This document shows, in pieces, positions 1 through 7,612 of a stretch of DNA of 14,079 nucleotides (the first letter of the stretch is position 1; each line of letters opens with the position of its first letter). Source of the stretch: Acanthaster planci. Its lineage: Eukaryota; Echinodermata; Asteroidea; Valvatida; Acanthasteridae. The stretch is taken from contig NW_019091414.1 in NCBI RefSeq assembly GCF_001949145.1, positions 578,111 through 592,189 on the forward strand. The letters are read 5' to 3'. The translations under genes were made by a program, and so were the position numbers. Under the pieces are notes generated by a model, which worked only from the letters and a program-made list of their open reading frames with translations, was not told where the DNA came from and did no database searches.

Positions 1-102
1 CTCAGAATGTGTGCAGAATGCAAGCTGCTCAGGGAGGTCAGAGGTCATAATTGGCAGGATGATCTCATGCAGATAGACGACCACATGGCCAGTGTTATGA
101 AA
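1..102 (-). CDS. candidate exon, truncated by window edge, unknown product
   Basis: The minus frame is open for all 34 codons from an AG acceptor-like site (complement of 103-104) to the window edge. It contains HVVVYLHEIILPIMTSDLPE, a mostly helical, hydrophobic-patterned stretch with many C- or G-ending codons, unlike the surrounding AT-rich DNA. The plus frame over the same bases is also open (includes MCAECKLLREVRGHNWQDD), so the strand is uncertain. Minus is preferred only because most other exon candidates to the right lie on that strand. The acceptor lacks a good pyrimidine tract. I do not recognise the product. Confidence 0.25.
35..47 (+). promoter_or_regulatory. perfect DR1 nuclear-receptor-like element
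   Basis: The sequence is AGGTCA, one spacer base, AGGTCA. This is the consensus direct repeat with 1-bp spacing bound by RXR heterodimers, HNF4 and COUP-type receptors in animals. It lies inside a possible exon, so function is doubtful and it may be a coincidence. Confidence 0.2.
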
Positions 103-501
103 CTACATGTACACTGTATGTGTTACAGGGTCATGCACTGAAATTGGCTTTTTTTTCCTTCTTGTGTATGGTGAAAGCACAGCGGCACATTTTGATCCAT
201 GCCAAAGTGAACGTAAAGGTGGAAAATCCCTGCACATGTAAAGCAACAAACTGGAATTTTACAAGTATCCGGTGAACATTCATGAACATTAGTTAGATCA
301 TGTCTTTTGTGTGGTACATGTAATCCTTTTGTTTTTTGACAATTTACTAAATCAAATGTGGCCAAGAGGTTAAATTGGAGAAAGAACTTCAAAACATGAA
401 GAACATACATGTACATGTACTCCATTAAAATATCAGTCCCAACCTATGGAAAAATTATCAAGAAAGTTACATGACCAATTTTAAATTGCATGAGTAACAC
501 G
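103..501. other. non-coding stretch, nothing specific
   Basis: No exon-like block with usable splice sites was seen on either strand. A short run of TACATG repeats lies near 407-421. The open frames here are short and read through low-complexity repeats. Confidence 0.5.
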
Positions 502-731
502 TAACTCAAAAAAGTTAAGGACCACTTTTTATTTTGCGCAGACTTTTAAATATGAGATATTGTACTGCTGAAAATGTGCATTTGATGTTTTGAAACATTT
601 GGAAAATTTTTTATTCAAGTGAGAACACAATCTAGACGCACAAAAAATGAAAGAACTACCACTACACCCCACTCATTGCTTGGAAAAAATTACACGTTAA
701 GAAAAAAGTGGTCCTTAACTTTTTTGGAGTA
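502..731. mobile_element. MITE with TA target duplication (Tc1/mariner-like)
   Basis: Terminal inverted repeats lie at 504-530 and 703-729. The 24 bases starting CAAAAAAGTTAAGGACCAC are identical in opposite orientation. The outermost three or four bases differ by a small indel. Each end is flanked directly by TA (502-503 and 730-731), the usual target-site duplication of Tc1/mariner-type transposons. The 226-bp element is AT-rich and carries no coding frame, so it would be non-autonomous, mobilised by a transposase encoded elsewhere. Superfamily assignment rests on the TA and the size, not on a match to a known family. Confidence 0.75.
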
Positions 732-760
732 GTGTTTATGTACATGTATGACACATTGAC

Positions 761-840
761 AAGTGTATAGCTCAGTGGTAGAAAAGATTGGAATTCATTC
801 AATCAAAGGGAAAACTACTAGTACAAATCAAGTACCAGTC
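761..840 (+). pseudogene. decayed tRNA-like sequence or SINE head
   Basis: TAGCTCAGTGGTA at 768-780 matches the tRNA D-arm / pol III A box. A perfect 5-bp anticodon-type stem GATTG/CAATC follows, with a 9-base loop instead of 7. A weaker B box sits at 820-830 (8 of 11 against GGTTCAAATCC), and the flanking T-stem pairs at 4 of 5 positions. The acceptor stem no longer pairs. This suggests a degenerate tRNA copy or the 5' head of a tRNA-derived SINE rather than a working tRNA. Confidence 0.35.
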
Positions 841-1883
841 ATTTTTCATGAAATGTAGTATGTACATGTACATGCCCATATGTGACATACATGTACATGT
901 ACTGTACCGTACACTGTGGAAAGGTGAATAATGGTATTTAGTGTGCAAGCTGTACTGGTACACCTGTTTGCACATTACATGTTTTATCTTGCATTAATCA
1001 CCATAACTTCATGTGCCATCCTGAAAATGGACCTGCCAGAACTATCAATTTGATATCTACCGGCAAAAGATAAGCTGCATGTACTGTACAAGTACAGTAT
1101 TGCACTCAACAATTTCCCACTTTAGTCCCAATATCACTGCTTCAAACTTCCAAATAATTAATCTATCCCCCCAGATATCAACGAGCTTCCTGACTGGACA
1201 GACAGTAGAATTCCATATCTTAAAATACTAGGGAGCTCACCCCCCCCATCTCCTCAATGGAAAGGCCCAAGTCTTCCTGTTACAAAGTCTAAGTGACCCT
1301 TAGATAGTGAGAGCAATATTTCTGCCCTGGGTGCACCCCATGACAGCCCAGACTCTAACCACAAATATTGAGTTTCTTGGAAACCCTCTCCCTAACCACA
1401 AAATCTTAGCATTGATTTTAGTGGCAATGTCTCGATCACTCTACATGTATATGAACAACCTTAAAAGCAAACGAGGATGTTTTAGGATTGATTTCAAGAA
1501 ATTATTTGTAAGGTGAGAATGAAACAAGGTGATGCATGGTTACTGTGAACAGTGGGTTTTAAACCGACCTAACCACATGGACAATAATATCTTAAAGGGC
1601 TAAACATTTTGATCTGTATCGAAAATTCACCGTAACTGTGTAAAAACACAGCCCATGCGCTCATACAAAATGAAGGCCATTGAGGAGGGACACGCACTGA
1701 TTTGTTTGCCATAAAATGGAACCTGGATGTGCATGCACAATGTACAATGTAATCTGTTTCTCTTTCGTTCAGTTGAAAAATACATGTAAAGATGATATAC
1801 CAACAGAACAATGTATGCATGCATGTGTAGGCATACATGTACTTGTACATGTACCCCGGTATCTGCAGGTACCAGGTACATAC
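841..1883. other. non-coding stretch with TGTACA runs
   Basis: I see no supportable exon. A cluster of palindromic TACATGTA units lies at 859-905, and a C-homopolymer tract is near 1240. Frames such as that at 1307-1516 lack splice signals and coding texture. The long minus frame from 1569 to 2279 is mostly read-through of repeat sequence, apart from the block noted at 1884-1947. Confidence 0.5.
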
Positions 1884-1947
1884 ATGAGGCGGAAATATCC
1901 GAATCAGAAATGAATACAACTGAATGTACACGTAAACCAGAGATATC
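1884..1947 (-). CDS. candidate internal exon, unknown product
   Basis: On the minus strand an excellent pyrimidine tract, TTGCTTTCTCTCTCATTTCC, runs directly into GCCAG and opens this 64-base block. It closes at CAT followed by GTATGT, a good donor. Two frames stay open: one gives DISGLRVHSVVFISDSDISA, the other ISLVYVYIQLYSFLIRIF, a membrane-like stretch. The splice signals are stronger than the coding signal. Neighbouring sequence downstream is repeat-rich. The product is not recognised, and the reading frame is undecided. Confidence 0.3.
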
Positions 1948-2326
1948 CTGGCGGAAATGAGAGAGAAAGCAATAAAAATATCCCATAGCAAGGTGCCTGA
2001 ACTTGGATGTACATGGATGTACATCCAGTACATGCACATACCGGGTATGCAGGACAGGATAAACAATTTCAGCACACAGGTCAGGCAAACAAAGTGAAAT
2101 GGGAGTCCATGTTTCCTCAGACAGTCAAGACTTAGGCCGGAAATTGACATGGGTAACGACAATAGATAATCATTGTGCCACATGCTGTCATGCATGAAAA
2201 ACTTCACAGCCAAGAGTATAATGACTTGGTATTCATGAGCACGCACCATACAGGTGTACATGTGCGCATACATGTACATATAGCATGGTGTATCTTATAT
2301 CTGAAATTATGACAACTCAAAACTTG
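1948..2326. other. non-coding stretch
   Basis: No exon with convincing boundaries was found. It contains scattered TACATG repeats near 2000-2030 and 2255-2280. Confidence 0.45.
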
Positions 2327-2454
2327 TTAATTGGGATGTGTGAACACAAACCAGGAAGACTGGAAGACCACTAACATAACCATGCACACAGAAGCTGTAC
2401 ACCCAACTACAAGGAGATCGGTCACATATTTCTTAGGATTATCATTCATTCTCA
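2327..2454 (-). CDS. candidate terminal exon with one membrane segment
   Basis: After an acceptor-like TTACAACAG the minus frame reads 41 codons to a TAA at 2327-2329. It begins RMNDNPKKYVTDLL, continues into a hydrophobic stretch of roughly 19 residues (VVGCTASVCMVMLVVF and flanks), and ends FVFTHPN. Codon use is richer in G and C at third positions than the surroundings. A charged start followed by a membrane helix and a short tail would suit the C-terminus of a membrane protein. The entry phase is 1. No AATAAA follows closely, so a terminal exon is not proven. The family is not recognised. Confidence 0.4.
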
Positions 2455-3626
2455 CTGTTGTAACGTGAATAATAATCGGGCGTACATTAAATGTGAAAAT
2501 ATGTTTGCACATAAAGACTAATAAGGTTGAAATTGGGTTCGAGGTTGTTTGTTATAAATGCACGTTTAAGAAAATGTGTTCAGTTAAAGAAAGATAAATT
2601 ATACGGTAGATCAACACTAGAAAAAACCAAGATCTGCCCATACACACACTGTACTTCTAGTACATAAAATTCTTTCATCAAAATGCCAGTTAAGAAGCAT
2701 GTGCAATACATGTTCACATGTACAACATATGTACATGTCATTTATGTAGTCCATTGTCCATGTACCGGTACTGTTACATGCATCACACCTTGAGTTGGTG
2801 TTTGATGAAGAAATAAATTAGTAATTATAAGTAACGTACATGCAGACATATACATGTATGTACATGTACGATACATGTACCGTGCAATGTTATCAATACA
2901 AATGCATAAGTACCAGTAGTTTTACTGTGAAATAACCTCAAGGACAATTATTTATTAAAAGTCTTTGGATTCATGAAAGCTGCTGTTTCAACCAGGGCTT
3001 ATGAAATCTAGAGTAACACCATCTGCTCAACTGCCATACTACATTGTAATTGCAGTATAATTTTTTAGTAGCTGAGCAAATACCATCAATCAACTCATCA
3101 ATCATGAAGACTTGTATTGGTATTCAAGCTGAATCTCTTTGCCATGTCCCTGAACCTCCCCCCCTTTCACTGCTACATGTACACTGTAATTAAAAACTTT
3201 ACATGTACTTCAGTTCAATTTTTATTTCAATTTTTCCAAGATTAAATATTTGAGTGACCTTACGGTACATACCAACATACTGTACATGTACATGTAGATA
3301 TGTACATGTACACGTATACATGTACATGTACAGTGAAAGTGTAGGTAAACTGAAGTGGTACTTGTTTCAATTCTGTCGAATGTACCAAATTACATGTACT
3401 TACACTTCATTTCAGCAGTGTACCGGTACATGTACACACCTACCTACATGTATGGAAGGCCTACCATTTCAATCCAAAGTCTTCTTATGAAACAAGCATG
3501 TGAATGCATACCGGTAGATTTATGGATTGTACCCCGGTATTTCCCATAGCTTGGGACTGGTAAACTTTTAGGCTGCACCTGAATCACATCGCTATGGCTT
3601 GAAATTACTAGTATGTAGAAATGACG
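2455..3626. other. non-coding stretch with dense TGTACA clusters
   Basis: Dense clusters of GTACATGTAC and its variants lie at about 2848-2881 and 3281-3332, and TACCGGTA-type palindromes at 2763-2770 and 3421-3428. The frames here run through these repeats (Tyr/Met/His/Val-rich reading) and are not credible genes. Confidence 0.55.
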
Positions 3627-3785
3627 CTATGGGAACCGGCTGCAGCCACCAGCAAGATTCTTGAGTATTTTTGGGCCACTGCCAAGTGATTCAGACAGGG
3701 CCTTACAGTGCTTTTGACTTCTAGATTCCTTTCCATTTGTGACCCACCATCCCCAAACCAGGCCGAAGTAGGTAACTTCATTTCC
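3627..3785 (-). CDS. candidate exon of 53 codons, unknown product
   Basis: The minus strand shows a strong acceptor, GGAATTTCTACATTTTCAG, followed by an open frame of 52 residues to a TAG. It starts GNEVTYFGLVWGWWVTNGK and continues with the hydrophilic stretch ESRSQKHCKALSESLGSG, then PKILKNLAGGCSRFP. Codon texture is coding-like and entry phase is 0. That fits the phase-0 donor of the upstream candidate at 4027-4114. No good GT donor precedes the stop, so it would be a last exon. Residues 4-16 (VTYFGLVWGWWVT) lie exactly in one arm of an inverted repeat whose other arm (3941-3978) encodes VTDFSLFGEWWVT on the plus strand. This is either a small inverted duplication or a sign that the frame is incidental to a repeat. 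Confidence 0.4.
   Translation of the reverse strand, partial: GNEVTYFGLVWGWWVTNGKESRSQKHCKALSESLGSGPKILKNLAGGCSRFP
3739..3776 (+). repeat. left arm of 38-bp inverted repeat
   Basis: It begins GTGACCCACCATCCCC and ends GGTAAC. The reverse complement of 3941-3978 matches it with three substitutions and two single-base indels. The two arms are 164 bases apart. No target-site duplication is evident outside them. Confidence 0.85.
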
Positions 3786-3940
3786 CTGAAAATGTAGAAA
3801 TTCCACTGTTCATGTCTTCATGGAAGTTTCACAGAGTATCACTATCCATATAAACCTTACTGCAGACAGACTTTAGACTTGACATCGATCACTTTGAAGT
3901 GTGGGAAAAAAGGTGAAATAGAGAATTGTCAAGCATCCCA

Positions 3941-3978
3941 GTTACCGACTTCAGCTTGTTTGGGGAATGGTGGGTCAC
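3941..3978 (-). repeat. right arm of 38-bp inverted repeat
   Basis: This is the partner of 3739-3776. It abuts a GTTT microsatellite immediately outside. The unit could be a roughly 240-bp foldback element or MITE, or an inverted duplication of exon sequence. Confidence 0.85.
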
Positions 3979-3999
3979 GTTTGTTTGTTTGTTTGTGTT
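3979..3999 (+). repeat. GTTT microsatellite
   Basis: Tandem GTTT units with one interruption (GTGTTT near the end), directly adjoining the right inverted-repeat arm. Confidence 0.85.
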
Positions 4000-4026
4000 T
4001 GACAATCTCTCTATAGATACACGTAC

Positions 4027-4114
4027 CTTGCTAAGAAAAGCCTCAAATTGTTTACACAATACAATAAAAAGAAAAGAATGTACCCAGACAATAACAGCGT
4101 ACGTGTACAAGTAT
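4027..4114 (-). CDS. candidate internal exon encoding a membrane-like segment
   Basis: On the minus strand the acceptor CCTAAAACCCTCAG is followed by 29 open codons, ending at AGCAAG with a near-perfect GTACGT donor. The reading YLYTYAVIVWVHSFLFIVL is strongly hydrophobic and is followed by CKQFEAFLSK, as at the end of a transmembrane helix. Entry phase is 2 and exit phase is 0. The exit fits the candidate at 3627-3785. The donor is among the best in the window; the coding signal is moderate because TACGTGTAC repeats contribute to its start. Confidence 0.4.
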
Positions 4115-4120
4115 CTGAGG

Positions 4121-4225
4121 GTTTTAGGATAACAAACATGCAGACGGCATCCAACTGCAGACACTGTGGTCATTTACATGTACATGAAATTTATGAATTA
4201 GAAATGTTAATGTTATCCTAAAAAC
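4121..4225. repeat. short inverted repeat pair
   Basis: GTTTTAGGATAACA at 4121-4134 is the reverse complement of sequence at 4211-4225, with one extra A in the right arm. The 76-base spacer includes TACATG repeats. It may be a decayed foldback element, but no target duplication is visible. Confidence 0.6.
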
Positions 4226-4708
4226 ACACTAAGCATGGCTTTGCAGTTGTTGTTGTTGGTACCCGTACATGTACTGAAGGATGGGCAACAGCATATTTAC
4301 ATGCAACAGCTTGAGTATTGACTTGATCTCTGGACCAGATACAGGATATTGACTAAGTCCCCCACAATAGCCAGACACACATGCCTTTAGGGGAGTGGAG
4401 CTCAGCATGGGTATTCAGTAAACATAGGAGTACTAATCCCTATTGTTACCTGGGCTCATGTGTTCAGCTCTTCTATGATGCAATCAATACCAATTGTCTG
4501 TTTGGAAAACTAGGTCATCCCCTCCCTATCCATTAGAGTTATCTGCAGGACTGTCACATTCTGGTCACATGGCAATTGCCTCTTCCAAACCAACTGTCTC
4601 ATCCTAGTGCCAGATCAGAAAAACTTGGCTTGAGACCAACCTGACTAAGCTACCTGTGTGTAGTGAGGAGGGCAAAGGTCAAACAGAAGATGCATTGTGG
4701 GAAACAAT
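4226..4708. other. non-coding stretch
   Basis: This is a region of fairly even base composition with few TGTACA repeats. I could not find an exon with both splice sites and an open frame on either strand, though the composition would allow unrecognised exons or a 3' UTR. Confidence 0.4.
4669..4681 (+). promoter_or_regulatory. DR1-like nuclear-receptor element
   Basis: AGGGCA, one A, AGGTCA. This is a one-mismatch DR1 of the type bound by HNF4 or RXR heterodimers. It is a consensus match only; no promoter was identified beside it. Confidence 0.2.
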
Positions 4709-4714
4709 TTTATT
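4709..4714 (-). terminator. polyadenylation signal AATAAA
   Basis: A canonical hexamer on the minus strand, five bases beyond the TGA of the candidate exon at 4720-4827. Confidence 0.35.
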
Positions 4715-4719
4715 GAATA

Positions 4720-4827
4720 TCACTCCAAGGTCACATGACAGTTGGCACATAGTACACGTACATCTTTCCACACCTGTTTTAAAACGGCATGTTCATGCAT
4801 TAACAATGCCGACATCAGTGCATACCA
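4720..4827 (-). CDS. candidate terminal exon with a CxxC motif
   Basis: After an acceptor GAAGACACAG the minus frame reads 35 residues, starting WYALMSALLMHEHAVLKQVW and ending KDVRVLCANCHVTLE, to a TGA followed almost at once by AATAAA. The CANC motif could be half of a zinc site. The frame stays open upstream but there reads through TACATG repeats, so the start is uncertain; a second acceptor (TTTTAAAACAG) inside would give a 17-residue version. It may be an alternative 3' end of the gene to its right or part of a separate gene. The product is not recognised. Confidence 0.35.
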   Translation of the reverse strand, partial: WYALMSALLMHEHAVLKQVWKDVRVLCANCHVTLE

Positions 4828-5164
4828 CTGTGTCTTCCATCCAAGTTCATATTGTACATGTACTCCTTCCATGATCCAAAGTACATATACATTTTTTCTG
4901 CGCAAAGTTTGACAAGTGCTCTTTCAGATCAAACTAACCCAACCGGGTACCAATACAGGCACATGTACATGTTTTCAGTTTTGCACAGATTTCTAACATG
5001 AGGCATTCATAACCGATACGCTACATTTAATACACATACTGGCAAGTGCAAAAAAACTACATGTAAATTGACATTTTACAATTGGTCATTTCTAAGTTTA
5101 TCTCCGAACAGTGCACATACAGTGTGTAAATATACGGACACTGAAGAGGGTTTACTGTGCAATT
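4828..5164. other. non-coding stretch
   Basis: No exon-like block was seen. It holds scattered TACATG units, for example near 4855-4863 and 4960-4970. Confidence 0.45.
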
Positions 5165-5289
5165 TTACATTCTTGAATTATCCACATGTAAGTGTCTACT
5201 GGTTCTTTCCAACATTTTTTCCATTGATGAAAGATTTTTTTCCATAGTCTGCAAAACATGTTTGCAAGGAAACTTTTTAAAATCTAAAA
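5165..5289 (-). CDS. candidate exon, hydrophilic helical C-terminus-like
   Basis: The minus-strand acceptor TTTATTTATTTCCAG opens 40 residues beginning LDFKKFPCKHVLQ and running through TMEKNLSSMEKMLERTSRHL to HVDNSRM and a TAA. A second acceptor, ACATGTTTTGCAG, would start it at the TMEKN residues. The MEKNLSSMEKMLERTSRH part is amphipathic and coiled-coil-like. A possible donor (AAT followed by GTAAAA) overlaps the last codon, so this could be internal (exit phase 2, fitting the entry phase of 4027-4114) or terminal. The entry phase is 1 at the first acceptor and 0 at the second. No family is recognised. Confidence 0.45.
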
Positions 5290-5737
5290 CTGGAAATAAA
5301 TAAATTGGTAAAATAAAAATTATTTTGGATGCTACCCATAAGCAACAGGGCACTTACATGTATCTTCCACAACTGGAAATGGTACATGTAAGATTGTGCC
5401 TTTTACTTTGTGATAAAATGTAACCTGTATGTGCACGATTTCCTCTACTCATGGCATACGACAACCCCAATTCTATCTCACCATGTTCTGCAGTAAACAC
5501 AGTGATACGTCGTCAGTACGGTACATACATGTAGGCCTTCCGCTACTTAGTACAAGTACACATGTGCATACTGCCTGCTACATGTAAATCTGAAATCAAA
5601 TTACACACTGTACATACAATAATCATGAAAGTCTGTAATTGTGGGTGAAATTTCACGACCCTTCTGTACACTTTGTTCACTGTTTTCCCATCATGCCTAT
5701 TCCCTCTTTAATATGTGACCTATGATTGACATTTTGC
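5290..5737. other. non-coding stretch
   Basis: No exon was supported. It contains scattered TACATG units. Beyond it (5738-5982) lies what would be the 3' UTR of the exon at 5983-6147. Confidence 0.45.
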
Positions 5738-5743
5738 TTTATT
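5738..5743 (-). terminator. polyadenylation signal AATAAA
   Basis: A minus-strand hexamer about 240 bases beyond the TGA of the candidate terminal exon at 5983-5985. The intervening sequence is richer in G and C than its surroundings and would be the 3' UTR. Confidence 0.4.
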
Positions 5744-5982
5744 ATTCAGACAGCAATGAAGGCTGAAGTACCCAGCATGGGTTAATGGCTGGTTGTACCT
5801 CCAAGGAGGAAGGAATAGCACATGTAAGCATGAAGTCCTTCCTCCAGCTCTGGTATTTGCATAATCTATTTGCCACTACAGCAGGTGACTTGGCTTTCTT
5901 GGGCCTCCCACTGCTGAAGGTCAACAGGAGCCAGACAAACCATTTACAAACACCTCAAAGCTTGCAACATGAGAAGGTGTTA

Positions 5983-6147
5983 TCACAGCCACAACATCAG
6001 GAGTGGAGGCTTGGCAGTAATCAGTGTGATTAGTGGGATTAGATCTACACTCAAGTGTTGCATAAACTTCTCATCAGTGTTGAAATAGTGAGGTCTCATG
6101 TCTAAGGTGTTACGATGAACACAAATGGTGTCTGTACATCTGTCAAT
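5983..6147 (-). CDS. candidate terminal exon of the minus-strand gene
   Basis: The minus frame is open from beyond 6147 to a TGA at 5983-5985. With the phase-0 acceptor AAAGCATAGAG it gives 54 residues: IDRCTDTICVHRNTLDMRPH, then YFNTDEKFMQHLSVDLIPLI, then TLITAKPPLLMLWL. Texture is clearly protein-like and the tail is hydrophobic. Other acceptors nearby (GATTGACAG, GATGTACAG) would need a different phase from the upstream exon. An AATAAA lies about 240 bases downstream. Alternatively a weak donor (TTGA before GTGTAG) could splice it, in phase 1, to 5165-5289. The acceptor tract is mediocre, so the exact start is the weak point. Confidence 0.5.
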   Translation of the reverse strand: MDRCTDTICVHRNTLDMRPHYFNTDEKFMQHLSVDLIPLITLITAKPPLLMLWL

Positions 6148-6491
6148 CTCTATGCTTTTAAGTAGAATCAGTATGAAAACTGTCGAAAACGTAACGACAT
6201 AGGCGCATGGGACAAGTTTTTAAAGGGAATTATAAGTGTGTTCACGAAAGAGACAACATCTTCGATTAAATTTTCCAATTCTGCTCAATGTATCATACCC
6301 GGTAATTCTGCATTTAACCACTACTGGATTTGACGACATGTACCAGTACCTGGGCCTCATGGAAATAAGTCAAATAAGGAACATACTGGTAGACTGGTAC
6401 AAGTAAATAATTCTAACATTTCCATGCTGGCATTTACACTACACATTCCATGTTCTTTTCCAGTTTATGCTGAACAATGTTGACATATCAC
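6148..6491. other. probable intron
   Basis: This lies between two minus-strand exon candidates. No further open block with splice sites was seen. Confidence 0.45.
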
Positions 6492-6728
6492 CTGTAGATA
6501 CAGACTTAAAATAGATTCAGCATTATCCATCAACAACCCATGGAATTTACCCGGTACTTGTCCAAAAATTCTAAACACTTTTTTCTTGATATTGTCATAC
6601 ATGACATACTGTTTATCAACTTCATGTGTGCTTTGACCTCTACTGGGGACCAGTCTCTTGAGTGTTTTGAGAGACAGACAACTAGGACTAGCAACAAGGT
6701 CACCTACATCCAAATATGGCCACCTCAT
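6492..6728 (-). CDS. candidate internal exon, 79 codons, unknown product
   Basis: This is one of the strongest coding signals in the window. The acceptor TCCTGTTTGTAG is followed by 79 open codons, and the block ends at CTACAG with a GTGATA donor. It is phase 0 at both ends. It begins MRWPYLDVGDLVASPS, continues CLSLKTLKRLVPSRGQ, then HEVDKQYVMYDNIKKKVFRI, and closes FHGLLMDNAESILSLYLQ. Codons are varied and not repeat-derived. The middle reads like paired beta strands (QYVMYDN, KKVFRIFG) and the end like a helix. I do not recognise the family. The ATG at its start need not be an initiator, because the acceptor immediately precedes it. Confidence 0.6.
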
Positions 6729-7531
6729 CTACAAACAGGATACCGGGAAACTGGAAATGAGTAGAACAGAGTCACTGCCAATGTCATTAAAGGAGTACTG
6801 CATGTACCTTTCAAAATAACAGTTTTCTCTATTAATTTGACATATTACACCAAAAGTTTACCCCCCCCATCTCCATGAAGATACATGTACTGGTTAAAAA
6901 AAGCAGCATAATGAGAAAAATGTACTCTTAGTCTACAAATGATCCAGAATATTTGAAGGTGACTTATTAGGCTGTGTACAGAAGAATGAGTGCATGCATC
7001 ATTGCATGGGGCCAGGGTAATTGTGCAGGGTATAATGTACATGTACATGTACATTAGCAGTGCATGCAAGGACCATCGATACATATTGTACAAGTGTATC
7101 ATTAGTGAGTGGCTGTTAATCTACATGTACTTTGCAGGTGAATTATTTTTAAAGTAAATTGATCTTTCAGTCCATTTACTGGTACAATTTTCATACATTT
7201 ACATACATGTAGGTATTTCCATGAAAGTGGTCCTGCTCCTGCCAAAGATACGGCAGTTACATGTCATGAAGCAACATCTTAATTCAGCTCCAATCAGGAA
7301 ACAGTCAAAACAGCAAATATTGTAACATTTTGTAATGTACCATCATTGCAAATAAAATTGTCATATTTGCAAATCCAGCAACTTTGTAAGTCAAAGTTTT
7401 AGCCTGCTCGAAGATGCTAGACTGTACAACTGTAGTTCATCACATCTCCAAAATTACCCCTCCAGCCATCAATATGTATGACATGTACATGTACGATCAC
7501 TTTTATGAGGAAAATATTACAAGTTAATGAC
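6729..7531. other. probable intron
   Basis: This is AT-rich with a C tract near 6860 and TACATG repeats near 7037-7053. The long minus frame at 6845-7102 reads through repeats and lacks splice boundaries. No additional exon is supported. Confidence 0.45.
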
Positions 7532-7612
7532 CTGATTAAACCATTCAGGATGCTTTGTCCCTTCAAGGTCATACCCAAGGTGATGAAAAAATAATAATAC
7601 AGGTTCTGTGTC
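7532..7612 (-). CDS. candidate internal exon, 27 codons, unknown product
   Basis: A textbook acceptor, CTACACATTTGCAG, and a CAG-GTCATT donor bound an 81-base block that is phase 0 at both ends. It reads DTEPVLLFFHHLGYDLEG followed by TKHPEWFNQ. The sequence is strongly protein-like and free of the TACATG repeats. The other open frame of the block (starting TQNLYYYFFITLG) is less plausible. It joins in frame to 6492-6728. The product is not recognised. Confidence 0.6.

Noticed and set aside
1569-2279. 236-codon minus-strand open frame
   Set aside because: Most of it reads through TACATG repeats (Tyr/Met/Cys/His-rich) and stop-poor AT sequence. Only the 1884-1947 block has splice-site support.
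2536-2546. GGTTCGAGGTT as a pol III B box
   Set aside because: There is no A box at the right distance and the surrounding sequence cannot fold as a tRNA.
5742-5924. Minus-strand frame with an AT-hook-like GRPKKAK
   Set aside because: It lies in the likely 3' UTR of the 5983-6147 exon and runs in a different frame with no acceptor. All three frames here are partly open, so the motif is probably chance.
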